In this document: positions 41,319 to 51,037 of the stretch, piece after piece | Layout: every line of letters starts with the position of its first letter | Numbering within the stretch: position 1 is the stretch's first letter | Source: Mesorhizobium qingshengii | Lineage (GTDB): Bacteria; Pseudomonadota; Alphaproteobacteria; Rhizobiales; Rhizobiaceae | DNA: 64,000 nucleotides | Direction of reading: 5' to 3' | Assembly (NCBI RefSeq): GCF_027563465.1 | Contig: NZ_JAPFQA010000001.1 | Location: 897,613-961,612 of the forward strand | The notes under the pieces: generated by a model | Databases searched by the model: none | What the model saw: the letters and a program-made list of their open reading frames with translations, nothing else | Told to the model about the DNA's origin: nothing | Program-made: the position numbers and the translations under genes

Positions 41319-42314
41319 CTAAAGCTCCTCGTCGCGTCCGGACCGGGTCCGGATGCCGAGACGCCAGGCCGAGGGCGGAACGCCGATCATCTTCTTGAAG
41401 GCGCGGCTGAAGGCCGCCTCGGATTCGTAGCCGATTTCGGCCGCGATGCTGGCCATGTTGCTGTTACCGGCGCTGAGCAGTTCCGAGGCAATCTGCATGC
41501 GCCATTTGGCGAGATAGTGCATTGGCGGCATGCCGACCAGCCGGGTGAAGCGTTCGGCAAGCACGGTGCGCGACAGCGCGGAGTCCTTCGCCAGCGCCTC
41601 CACCGTCCAGTCGTGTGCCGGCCGATCGTGGATCAGCGCCAGCGCCTTCGCCAGATGCGGATCGCGCAGGCCCGCCAACCAGCCCGTATGTTGCGGCGGC
41701 AGCGATTCCACGTAGCGGCGCAGCACGTCGATGAACATCAGTTCGCTGAGCTTGGTCAGCACCGTTTCGCTGCCGGCGCGCTTCTCCGCCACTTCCGAGA
41801 CAGCCAGATTGATGAACTGGCCGAGCCAGCCGCGATCGCCTTTGGCGTCTCCGGCCTTGATCACCGGCGGCAATGCCTCGAGCAAAGGGTTGAACGGCTG
41901 TGCGTCGCAAGCGAGGTAACCGCAGACCAACCTGGCCGACATCGCGCCGTCGCCGGCGCAGTTGATGTAAAACGGCATCCGGCCAGCGGTCGCGATGTCG
42001 AGCACATCGGCTGTCGGCGGATCGGCACGCAGCGCCGGATTGCTCGACATGATGTGCGGATCGCTCCTGGTGAAGACCACGACTTCGCCGGCCTCCAACT
42101 CGATCGCCCCCTGGCCGACAATGCGGGCAAAGCAGCGGCCGGCGGTCACCACATGGTAGGAAATCAGATGGTCCGCGCCGGGCAGGATCTTCGGCAGGAT
42201 GGACGATGGCGCCGGCGAGCAGACGGCCCACGGCTCGTGGCCCTCGATGTCGAAGAACGTCGCGCCGGTAAGACGTACCGTCCTCAACAGGTCAGACAGA
42301 GCATCCCCGGCCAT
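41319..42314 (-). CDS. AraC family transcriptional regulator (cupin-type)
   Basis: This is a 331-residue protein. The N-terminal half is a cupin-6-like sensor domain (about 1-180). The C-terminal 100 residues hold the paired AraC helix-turn-helices: LALIHDRPAHDWTVEALAKDSALSRTVLAERFTRLVGMPP and SNMASIAAEIGYESEAAFSRAFKKMIGVPPSAWR. The start at 42314 (MAGDAL) is chosen; 42335 (MGARRNG) is also possible. It diverges from the GFA gene, which it probably controls. Confidence 0.85.
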   Translation of the reverse strand: MAGDALSDLLRTVRLTGATFFDIEGHEPWAVCSPAPSSILPKILPGADHLISYHVVTAGRCFARIVGQGAIELEAGEVVVFTRSDPHIMSSNPALRADPPTADVLDIATAGRMPFYINCAGDGAMSARLVCGYLACDAQPFNPLLEALPPVIKAGDAKGDRGWLGQFINLAVSEVAEKRAGSETVLTKLSELMFIDVLRRYVESLPPQHTGWLAGLRDPHLAKALALIHDRPAHDWTVEALAKDSALSRTVLAERFTRLVGMPPMHYLAKWRMQIASELLSAGNSNMASIAAEIGYESEAAFSRAFKKMIGVPPSAWRLGIRTRSGRDEEL

Positions 42315-42502
42315 TCCGTTTCGTCTCGCACCCATCCCCGGCAAGCCGGTGCGACATCCCTTTCCAGTTCCGGACGCGCTGTCAAGCAAGGCGGACGCCG
42401 CGTCATTCAGTTCGCGGCCGGAATTCGTAAACCTCCGCCGGTGCTCAAGCGCTGCCGAAAGCGGGCGCTGGGCGCTGTCGAAACCAACCAAGGACAAAAG
42501 TC

Positions 42503-42928
42503 ATGACGGTACATAAGGGCGGGTGTTTTTGCGGCGCCGTGGAGATCGAAGTGCACGGAACCGCCGAAGCAATGGGCTATTGCCACTGCAGTTCCTGCCG
42601 ATCCTGGTCGGCGTCTCCCGTGAATGCCTTCACGCTGTGGAAGCCGGAGAACGTCAAGGTAACCAAGGGCGCGGAGTTCCTGTCGGTTTTTGAGAAAACC
42701 GAAATGAGCGATCGCCAGTTCTGCACGAAATGCGGTGGCCATCTGATGACCGGCCACCCGCCGATCGGCCTCGTCGACGTCTATGCGGCGACGATACCGG
42801 ACGTGAAATTCACGCCTGGGGTTCACGTCAACTATGCCGAAACGGTGCTGCCGATGAAGGACGGGTTGCCCAAGCTGCGGGATTTCCCGGCGGAACTCGG
42901 CGGCTCCGGCATCGCCGTGCCGGAGTAA
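42503..42928 (+). CDS. GFA family enzyme (glutathione-dependent formaldehyde-activating type)
   Basis: This is a 141-residue protein with the GFA zinc motifs: GCFCGAVEIEV, CHCSSCRSWS, and the FCTKCGGH pair. Gfa enzymes speed the joining of glutathione and formaldehyde, but many members have other roles. A MAP of conserved tail residues (TVLPMKDGLPKLRDFP) is also present. It is divergent from the AraC gene. It lies 55 bases upstream of the OsmC gene. Confidence 0.85.
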   Translation: MTVHKGGCFCGAVEIEVHGTAEAMGYCHCSSCRSWSASPVNAFTLWKPENVKVTKGAEFLSVFEKTEMSDRQFCTKCGGHLMTGHPPIGLVDVYAATIPDVKFTPGVHVNYAETVLPMKDGLPKLRDFPAELGGSGIAVPE

Positions 42929-42983
42929 GGCCTGGGCCTGCTCGCCATTTTTCATAACGACGATTCAAGGCAGGAGATTATCC

Positions 42984-43499
42984 ATGGAAATCGCAACATT
43001 TCGTGCCACGCAGGAACCGATCAAGGATCGCTACCGCAGGAATGCGCAGGCCGCGTTTCTCACATTGAAGGCCAAGGGTGTCGCCGACGCGTCCACCGTG
43101 ACCTGCAAGGTCGAGACCGGGCGTGGGCTGGCGCTTGCAGGCATCCATCCGATGGCCGGGGGCAGCGGCCAGGAACTTTGCTCCGGCGACATGCTGCTGG
43201 AGGCGCTAATTGCATGCGCCGGCGTTTCGATGCGGGCGGCCGCGGCCGTGCTCGAGATTCCACTCAAATCGGTGGAGATATCGGCGGAAGGTGACGTCGA
43301 TCTTCGCGGCACCCTGGGCGTCACCGAAGGTGTGCCGGTCGGCTTCAAGGAGATACGCCTGCGGTTCGACATCGACACCGACGCGCCGCAGAGCAGTCTC
43401 GACCGGCTGGTTGAACTCACCGATCGCTACTGCGTGATCTTCCAGACCATCCAGAACAGCCCCAGGACCACGGTGAAGCTGCACAGGGCAGGGCAGTAA
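42984..43499 (+). CDS. OsmC family peroxide-resistance protein
   Basis: This 171-residue protein has an OsmC fold with the SGDMLLEALIACAGVSMR segment holding one redox cysteine, and a second in TDRYCVIFQTIQN. The pair would reduce organic peroxides with thiols. An AGGAGA ribosome site supports the ATG. A strong hairpin follows the gene. Confidence 0.85.
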   Translation: MEIATFRATQEPIKDRYRRNAQAAFLTLKAKGVADASTVTCKVETGRGLALAGIHPMAGGSGQELCSGDMLLEALIACAGVSMRAAAAVLEIPLKSVEISAEGDVDLRGTLGVTEGVPVGFKEIRLRFDIDTDAPQSSLDRLVELTDRYCVIFQTIQNSPRTTVKLHRAGQ

Positions 43500-43504
43500 C
43501 CGGC

Positions 43505-43544
43505 ACCAGCCCGGAATCTCGAATGGGAGATTCCGGGTTCTGGT
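43505..43544 (+). terminator. Hairpin after the OsmC gene
   Basis: An 11-base perfect stem (CCCGGAATCTC / GAGATTCCGGG) with a six-base loop is extended by ACCAG/CTGGT. It lacks a T-run, so it may stabilise the mRNA rather than end it. Confidence 0.5.
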
Positions 43545-43770
43545 CCATCAGGTGCACGCTGGCACCATTGGCCTAGCGATGCGCTGGCGACGATCCCGAG
43601 CCATGCCGCGCGCGCGTTGTGCGGGCAGGGCACGTTTGCATGGCGGCCTGTCCCTTGCCGTTTCCGCGCTATTCGTTTGGCGTCAGCTGGCGTTTCGACG
43701 CCGTCCGGACGCCGACTGTGATGCAGGCACGCGATCTGATCGTCGAGTCGTTCGGCGACTGACCCAACAA

Positions 43771-43794
43771 AAAGGGCGCCTTTCGGCGCCCTTT
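43771..43794. terminator. Bidirectional terminator downstream of groEL
   Basis: AAAGGGCGCC and GGCGCCCTTT are perfect ten-base arms around TTTC, with a T-run on the minus strand. It lies about 28 bases after the groEL stop. Confidence 0.9.
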
Positions 43795-43821
43795 CCTTAT
43801 GCATAAGCCAAGTTGGCCGGA

Positions 43822-45516
<1,695 letters not shown>

Positions 45517-45539
45517 TCAGTTGATGGTGAGGCCGATAT

Positions 45540-45836
45540 TCAGCCGATGATGCCCATGATGTCGGATTCCTTCATGATCAGAAGGTCTTCGCCATTGAGC
45601 TTGACTTCGGTGCCCGACCACTTGCCGAACAGGATGCGGTCGCCAGCCTTGACGTCCAGCGGGACGAGCTTGCCAGCTTCGTCACGAGCGCCGGAGCCGA
45701 CAGCGATGATCTCGCCTTCCTGCGGCTTTTCCTTTGCCGTATCCGGGATGATGATCCCGCCGGCGGTCTTGGATTCGGATTCGACCCGGCGAACGACCAC
45801 GCGGTCATGAAGCGGGCGGAACTTCGACTTTGCCAT
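45540..45836 (-). CDS. groES: Co-chaperonin GroES
   Basis: This is a 98-residue Hsp10. The signature [29 protein letters not shown] is typical. The mobile loop and C-terminal ESDIMGIIG are intact. The ATG at 45836 gives the standard MAKSKFRPL start; a longer frame upstream runs into the CIRCE element. It caps the GroEL cage. Confidence 0.97.
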   Translation of the reverse strand: MAKSKFRPLHDRVVVRRVESESKTAGGIIIPDTAKEKPQEGEIIAVGSGARDEAGKLVPLDVKAGDRILFGKWSGTEVKLNGEDLLIMKESDIMGIIG

Positions 45837-45898
45837 TTTTTCTTCCTCGATGAGAACGGTGAGAACAGTTCCTCCGTCCGGCGGCGCCGGACATATGG

Positions 45899-45925
45899 TT
45901 AGCACTCATCAGAGGCGAGTGCTAA
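45899..45925. promoter_or_regulatory. CIRCE element (HrcA operator)
   Basis: TTAGCACTC, nine bases, GAGTGCTAA: an exact match to the CIRCE consensus. It lies between the promoter and groES, so HrcA repressor would hold groESL down at normal temperature. Confidence 0.95.
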
Positions 45926-45932
45926 CGTGGCG

Positions 45933-45964
45933 CTGAGATAGGCCGCCGGCCTGTGAGAGTCAAG
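45933..45964 (-). promoter_or_regulatory. RpoH-type promoter of groESL
   Basis: On the minus strand, CTTG, 18 bases, then CCTATCTCAG. This fits the alphaproteobacterial sigma-32 pattern CTTG-N17-18-CYTATNTNNG. TTGACT-N17-TATCTC in the same place could also serve the housekeeping sigma factor. It lies just upstream of CIRCE. Confidence 0.75.
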
Positions 45965-46074
45965 GTGCGCGCGAGGGCGCAATCGCGCGAAATTCTGTTC
46001 GCGCTGGTGACGGATTGCAGAATGCTTCGGTTACCGCTTGGGAGCGACGGGGAATTTTGTCCATCATTCAAATT

Positions 46075-46872
46075 CTATCTCTGCCGGGGTGACCGCAGCA
46101 CCAGCAGCGGGCATCGCTCGGCGAGCCCATAGGTGCCAGTCGCCACGATGCGAACGTCACCGAAGAAGGCCTCTGCTTCATGCACCAGAGTGGCAACTGG
46201 AGCGAAGCTGTAGATGGCCGGCGAATTCCTGTAGACGTCGATGGTGCCGATGACCGGCAGGTCCCAGCCCGTGCGCGCGCAAAGCTCGTCGCGGTCGGGA
46301 AACAACTCGTCGAACCTCTCGAGGATTGCCTGCACCGGAATGGCGTGATCGGGCGCGCCACCCGTGGCTGTCATTGCGACAAGCCATTTGAGCGCGTGGA
46401 AGGTCGCGACGCCGCCCGAAAGGGCAAGCGTCCGCACCGCCTGCGGATCATCCGGTGTTTCCGGGCTGGCATAAAGCCGGAGACCTGCGCGGCCGTGGGG
46501 CCCGAGCACGCGCGCGATCTCCGCGAACAACGCCCGCCGCGCGACCGAAAGGCCGAGTGCCGACAGGCAGCCGTCGCCGATCACCGCATCCATGCTTGCT
46601 CCGGCAACCGGCATGTCCAGCCAGTTGCCGGCCACCGCCTTGCGTGTGGCGGTGTCGCCTGGCCAGATGCCGGAGATCATGGTGGGGGATTCATCGACCG
46701 CCAGCATCGTCCTGCCCAGACCGGCAAGTTCCGGCGTGACCCCGAGCAGCACCACGTCGAGCGATTGCAGACCGAGTTCGCGCTCATAGGTGGTGACCGC
46801 TTCCGGCGGCGGGCAGAGCGGCGGCCCGAGAAGCTGCCAATGGCGGCGAATTGCATCCCAATGATTTGTCAT
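46075..46872 (-). CDS. SAM-dependent methyltransferase-like protein
   Basis: This is a 265-residue class I methyltransferase-like protein. The N-terminal motif VVLLGVTPELAGLG and the following AVDESPTMI form the SAM-binding start. ASMDAVIGDGCLSAL is motif II-like and LFAEIARVLGPHGRAGLRLY is motif III-like. The glycine loop is atypical (LGVTPE rather than GxGxG). It diverges from an ATP-grasp gene with only 73 bases between starts. The substrate is unknown. It may be a non-catalytic or specialised member. Confidence 0.72.
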   Translation of the reverse strand: MTNHWDAIRRHWQLLGPPLCPPPEAVTTYERELGLQSLDVVLLGVTPELAGLGRTMLAVDESPTMISGIWPGDTATRKAVAGNWLDMPVAGASMDAVIGDGCLSALGLSVARRALFAEIARVLGPHGRAGLRLYASPETPDDPQAVRTLALSGGVATFHALKWLVAMTATGGAPDHAIPVQAILERFDELFPDRDELCARTGWDLPVIGTIDVYRNSPAIYSFAPVATLVHEAEAFFGDVRIVATGTYGLAERCPLLVLRSPRQR

Positions 46873-46945
46873 GCAAAACGGCTTGGGGGATGTTGGGGCA
46901 TGGTTCCTTCGAAACTGTTGGTTACCTGATGGGCATGGAGAGGCC

Positions 46946-47797
46946 ATGGCTCGCATTGCCGTGATAACGCATGAGTATGACCGGTTCCAGAGCCGGCGCG
47001 GCGCTCTATTGCGCCAGGACAGCCCCTACATGCTGTTCGACCTTCTGGCCGAGTTGAAGAGACGTGGGCACTCGACACAGATTCTGCGCGGGCCTTCGTC
47101 AAGACATGATGCCGATATAGCGGTGCTGCACGTCGATGCGACGGTGACACCGGCTGACTATGTCGAGTATGCGCGCGGATTTCCGTTCTGCCTCAATCTT
47201 GGCGCGGCCGACATTTCCAAGCGTCGGATCAGCGGCGCGGTCCTCAAGGACGGCGACCATTGGGGTGGCCCCGTCATCGTCAAGAGCAACCTCAACCATT
47301 GGGGGACACCCGAGCAGCAGCTCAATCGGCAAGCCGAGCGCGCCGGCAAGGCCGCGCCTTTTCCGGGCGTGCGGATATTCGATCAGTACCAGGTCCACGC
47401 TTCGCTGGCCGAAGTTCCGCCGGAAATGCTTTTGCGTACCGACCTGGTTGTGGAGAAGTTCATTCCCGAACCGGCGCCTGACGGTTTTGCGGCGCGGTTT
47501 TGGATATTCTGCGGCGATCGCGAGCGCTGCACCCGTTATGTCTCACCGCAGCGCCTCGTAAAAGGCGACGACACGATCCGCCGCGAGGCTGTTCCCGTAC
47601 CCGAAGAATTGCGCGCCTTGCGCCATCGGCTTGGCTTCCACTACGGCAAGTTCGACTTTGTCATGCATGGGGGCAGGGCGGTGTTGCTTGATGCCAACAA
47701 GACGCCAGGCCGCGCCAGGAACCTGTCGAAGATCGTCGCTGCCGGCACCGCCAATCTGGCAGACGGTTTCGAAGGACTGATCCGTCGGGCCGGATAG
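46946..47797 (+). CDS. ATP-grasp-like protein
   Basis: This 283-residue protein has the C-terminal ATP-grasp features: PVIVKSNLNHWG with a likely nucleotide lysine, LVVEKFIPEP as the adenine-linker, and KFDFVMHGGRAVLLDANKTPG holding the metal-binding Asp and Asn. ATP-grasp enzymes join a carboxylate to an amine or thiol through an acyl-phosphate. The substrate cannot be predicted. A GGAG ribosome site supports the ATG. It may work with the divergent methyltransferase. Confidence 0.72.
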   Translation: MARIAVITHEYDRFQSRRGALLRQDSPYMLFDLLAELKRRGHSTQILRGPSSRHDADIAVLHVDATVTPADYVEYARGFPFCLNLGAADISKRRISGAVLKDGDHWGGPVIVKSNLNHWGTPEQQLNRQAERAGKAAPFPGVRIFDQYQVHASLAEVPPEMLLRTDLVVEKFIPEPAPDGFAARFWIFCGDRERCTRYVSPQRLVKGDDTIRREAVPVPEELRALRHRLGFHYGKFDFVMHGGRAVLLDANKTPGRARNLSKIVAAGTANLADGFEGLIRRAG

Positions 47798-47806
47798 ACG
47801 GATACT

Positions 47807-48433
47807 CTAAAGAAACAGCCGCAACTGGGTGTGGATGATCGACCGGTAATCCTCGATGGTCCGGCGGCTTTCCGCTTCGCCCTCGGCGAGCGCCAGACGC
47901 ACCACGCCACCGGCGAGCTGGAAGATCAGCAGAACCATGCGTTCGAACTGCTCGTGCTTGTCCGGCTCCAGCAAGGCGATGACATGGTCGCAGAACATCC
48001 TGGCTTGATGCCGGGTTTCGGCGATGTCGAGATTCTTGAGCGCCTTGTCGGCCTGAATTGCGTTCTGCAGATCCTGGATGGCCGGATCGCCGGCGACGCG
48101 GCTGTGGTAGTCGTCAAGCAACCGGTCGGCAGCGGCGATCACGTCCTTCGCCTCGCGAACGTCGGCGATAATCGCAGTCAATCGCGCGCGGCTGACCTCT
48201 GAAAACCGCTCATAGAGCATTGCCAGGATCGCCGACTTGTTGGGGAAGTAGTGATAGACCGTGGCGATCGGCCCGCCCGCCAGCATGCCGACCTCTTTCA
48301 TGGTGACGGCGTCGATGCCCTTCTCGCCGATCAGCCGCATGGTTGTCGACAGGATGGCGTCGATGCGCTCGCGGCTGCGCTCCTGCTTGGGTCTGCGCCT
48401 GGGTTCGGTGGCCGTTCGCCTTGCTTCTTCCAT
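47807..48433 (-). CDS. TetR family transcriptional regulator
   Basis: This is a 208-residue TetR protein. The HTH is VTMKEVGMLAGGPIATVYHYFPNK. An open frame continues far upstream into the MFS gene region but without support, so the ATG at 48433 is used. It diverges from an MFS transporter operon across a palindromic operator, and is likely its repressor. Confidence 0.87.
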   Translation of the reverse strand: MEEARRTATEPRRRPKQERSRERIDAILSTTMRLIGEKGIDAVTMKEVGMLAGGPIATVYHYFPNKSAILAMLYERFSEVSRARLTAIIADVREAKDVIAAADRLLDDYHSRVAGDPAIQDLQNAIQADKALKNLDIAETRHQARMFCDHVIALLEPDKHEQFERMVLLIFQLAGGVVRLALAEGEAESRRTIEDYRSIIHTQLRLFL

Positions 48434-48503
48434 GCGCCCGTTCTCTCGCGAGATTGCAAATTCCGATTGACAAAAAATATGATCAAGTATCAGCTTCTGG
48501 AAT

Positions 48504-48520
48504 ACTGACAGACTGTCAGT
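48504..48520. promoter_or_regulatory. Candidate TetR operator upstream of the MFS operon
   Basis: ACTGACA-gac-TGTCAGT is a perfect seven-base inverted repeat in the divergent region, about 37 bases before the MFS start. A TTGACA block at 48467-48472 is a possible -35 element reading toward the MFS gene. Confidence 0.6.
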
Positions 48521-48556
48521 TTTTTTGCCGCGCGGCAAGGACGTTGGGAGGCGCCT

Positions 48557-49744
48557 TTGACTTCGACAAGTGCCGGATACACTGGCGATGGCGATTGGCT
48601 GGTCGGCAACCCGACCAGCGGGCAGCTTGCCTCGGCCCTGTGGATCGGGTCGGTCGGCCTGCTCATTCTCGGTCTGCAGCCCGTCTTGCTCGGCGCCCTT
48701 TACACAGAGGGCCATGTCAGCGGCGATGAGTTGGCGTTGGTCGCCACCGCCGAAATGATCGCCATCGCGATCGGCTCGGCGATTGTTGCGATGCTGCTCT
48801 CGGCCCACAAGATGCGCTGGAAAAGTGCGGCCCTGCTGCTTCTGCTGGCACTGGCGAACGTCTGGACGGCCTATGCTGCCGGCGCCAATACGCTGATGGC
48901 GGCACGCGCCCTGGCCGGCCTTGCCGAAGGCGGCCTTGTCGCGATCGCCACCGAGCTGATTGCTCGTTCGCGGCGCGCCGAACGCATCGGCGGTTATTTC
49001 GTCACCATGCAGACCCTGGCGCAATGCGCTCTTGCCCTGTTGCTGGCACTCTATGTTATCCCTGCCGCCGGATCGGCGGGTGGCTTCATCGTTCTCGCCA
49101 TCGTCTGCGTCGCGTCGCTGGTGGTCGCCTACATCGTTCCCGCTGACTATGCCGACCTGCCGAAGGACGAGAATCTCGCCAATGTGGTGACGGTTCCTTC
49201 AATCACCGCTTTGTTGTCTATCTTCTGTTATTTCATGTTCTTTGGCGCGGTCTGGGCGTTTCTGGAGCCGCTTGGCGCGCAATTCGGCATCGATGGCCGC
49301 ACCGTCGGCCTGATCGTCTCGGCCAGCCTCGCGGTACAGGTGCTGGGCGCGATGACGGCGACCGCGTTCGAGGCGCACATCGATTATCGTCTGGCCATCA
49401 CCGCGATCGGTGCCGTGGCGCTCGTCAGTTCCCTGGTTCTCGCCAGCGGACCTGGCCTCACGACATTCTGGGTCGCCGCCTTGGTCATGGGCTTCATTCT
49501 CCTGTTCATCGTGCCCTACCAGATCCGACTGGCGATCACCGCCGATGACACGCGCACCACCGTGCTTCTGGTGCCGGCCGCGCAGCTTTTTGGCCTGGCG
49601 ATCGGGCCGATCGCTGCGTCGCTGCTGATCGACGGCAAGGATTTTCGGCCGGTGCCGGAATTCGCCGCCGCCAGTGCCGTTGCCAGCGTGGCGTTGCTTG
49701 GCCTGTTCATCCTGATATCGCGCCGCCGCCGTGCGGTTGCCTGA
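48557..49744 (+). CDS. MFS transporter
   Basis: This is a 395-residue protein with 12 predicted spans. Early residues suggest a shortened N-terminus with GDWLVGNPTSG before the first span. The family features include ARALAGLAEGGLVAIATELIARSRRAERIGG between spans 4 and 5. The start is a TTG with a GGGAGG ribosome site. It heads an operon with a lactone oxidase and a PLP-fold enzyme, so it may import or export a sugar acid, lactone or amino acid. Confidence 0.8.
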   Translation: MTSTSAGYTGDGDWLVGNPTSGQLASALWIGSVGLLILGLQPVLLGALYTEGHVSGDELALVATAEMIAIAIGSAIVAMLLSAHKMRWKSAALLLLLALANVWTAYAAGANTLMAARALAGLAEGGLVAIATELIARSRRAERIGGYFVTMQTLAQCALALLLALYVIPAAGSAGGFIVLAIVCVASLVVAYIVPADYADLPKDENLANVVTVPSITALLSIFCYFMFFGAVWAFLEPLGAQFGIDGRTVGLIVSASLAVQVLGAMTATAFEAHIDYRLAITAIGAVALVSSLVLASGPGLTTFWVAALVMGFILLFIVPYQIRLAITADDTRTTVLLVPAAQLFGLAIGPIAASLLIDGKDFRPVPEFAAASAVASVALLGLFILISRRRRAVA

Positions 49745-49756
49745 GCGGGGAGCGCG

Positions 49757-51037
49757 ATGTCGAACAACTGGAACAACTGGTCCGGCCATGTCACTGCCAA
49801 TCCGCGGCTGATTGTCAGCCCCGCTGACGCCGGCGAGCTCGGTGATCTCATTCGTACCGCGCCCGGCCCGGTGCGCGTCGTCGGTGCCGGCCACTCCTTC
49901 ACGCCGCTGGTGAAATCCGAAGGCACGATCCTGTCGCTGGAGAAATTCGAGGGTCTGGTGTCGCACGATACCGGGCGGCATCAGGCGCGCGTGCGGGCAG
50001 GGACGCGGCTTGGCCCGCTCATGCACATCCTGCAAGGCCTTGGCCAGGGCCTGCCCAACATGGGTGATATCGACCGCCAGGCGATCGGCGGCGCGCTGGG
50101 TACCGCCACGCACGGCTCGGGACCGACGCTCGGCGCCTATCACACGCAACTGGAGACGGTGCAGATCGTCGACGGGCTTGGCAAATTGCGCGAATTCACC
50201 AAGGCAGGCGATCAGGACATGATCCATGCCATCGGCGTCGCGCTCGGCGCCTTCGGCATTCTCAGCGAAGTGACGCTGAACAATATTGCGACCTACCGGC
50301 TGCGCCGCCGCAAATGGGTGCTGCCGATCGCCGACATGCTGCGCGATTTCGAAACGATGATGGCGGCGCATCGTTCGGCCGAATTCTACTACATTCCGTT
50401 CTCCGGCTACGCGCAGTTCATCGCCAGCGATCTGAGCGACGCCGCACCCACCACACGGCCGCCGGAGGAAGACGAGGCGGGGTTGAGGACGCTGCGCAGG
50501 CTTCGTACCGCGCTTGCCTGGCTGCCGTCGCTGCGCCGCCGGCTGATCCTGGGCGCCGTCGCCAAATTGCCGGCCGAGGACTATGTGCAGGACTGGCTCA
50601 ACGTCTATGCCAGCGACCGGCAGACCAAATTCAACGAGATGGAATATCACTTGCCCTACGAGGAGGGGCCGAAGGTGTTGGCCGAAATCATCGCGCTGAC
50701 CGAGAGGCACTTTCCCGAGGTCTATTTCCCGATGGAAGTGCGCACGGTCGCGCCCGACGAATTCTGGCTCTCGCCGTTCTACAAAAGACCCACCTGTTCG
50801 ATCGCCATCCACCACGATGCGGCGAGCGACCCGCAGCCGTTCATGCGGGCGGCCGAGCCGATATTCCGCAGATATGGCGGCAGGCCGCACTGGGGCAAGA
50901 TGCATAGCCTCAAGGCGGCGGACCTGAAAAAGCTCTACCCGCGCTGGGACGACGCCATGGCGGTGCGCCGCGACATCGATCCGCGGAACCGCTTCGTCTC
51001 GCCCTACATGGCCGGCCTGTTCGGCATCGAACAATGA
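49757..51037 (+). CDS. D-arabinono-1,4-lactone oxidase family flavoprotein
   Basis: This is a 426-residue VAO-type flavoprotein. The FAD-binding PCMH domain has VGAGHSFTPLV, where His46 is the residue expected to hold FAD covalently, and GALGTATHGSGPTLG. The C-terminal ALO domain has a HWGKMH-like segment (RPHWGKMHSL) and ends DPRNRFVSPYMAGLFGI. Such enzymes oxidise aldono-lactones or sugar alcohols with oxygen and make hydrogen peroxide. A GGGAGCG ribosome site is present. It overlaps the next gene by four bases. Confidence 0.88.
   Translation: MSNNWNNWSGHVTANPRLIVSPADAGELGDLIRTAPGPVRVVGAGHSFTPLVKSEGTILSLEKFEGLVSHDTGRHQARVRAGTRLGPLMHILQGLGQGLPNMGDIDRQAIGGALGTATHGSGPTLGAYHTQLETVQIVDGLGKLREFTKAGDQDMIHAIGVALGAFGILSEVTLNNIATYRLRRRKWVLPIADMLRDFETMMAAHRSAEFYYIPFSGYAQFIASDLSDAAPTTRPPEEDEAGLRTLRRLRTALAWLPSLRRRLILGAVAKLPAEDYVQDWLNVYASDRQTKFNEMEYHLPYEEGPKVLAEIIALTERHFPEVYFPMEVRTVAPDEFWLSPFYKRPTCSIAIHHDAASDPQPFMRAAEPIFRRYGGRPHWGKMHSLKAADLKKLYPRWDDAMAVRRDIDPRNRFVSPYMAGLFGIEQ

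Larger units (their letters stand above)
43500..43821. other. Intergenic region between the OsmC and groEL genes
   Basis: These 322 bases contain two strong hairpins (43505-43544 and 43771-43794) and otherwise nothing definite. A tiny frame at 43640-43762 (40 residues) is possible but unsupported. Confidence 0.5.

Noticed and set aside
43427..43804. 125-codon minus-strand frame across the OsmC end and the groEL terminator
   Set aside because: It runs through two strong hairpins and overlaps the OsmC gene; no motif is seen.
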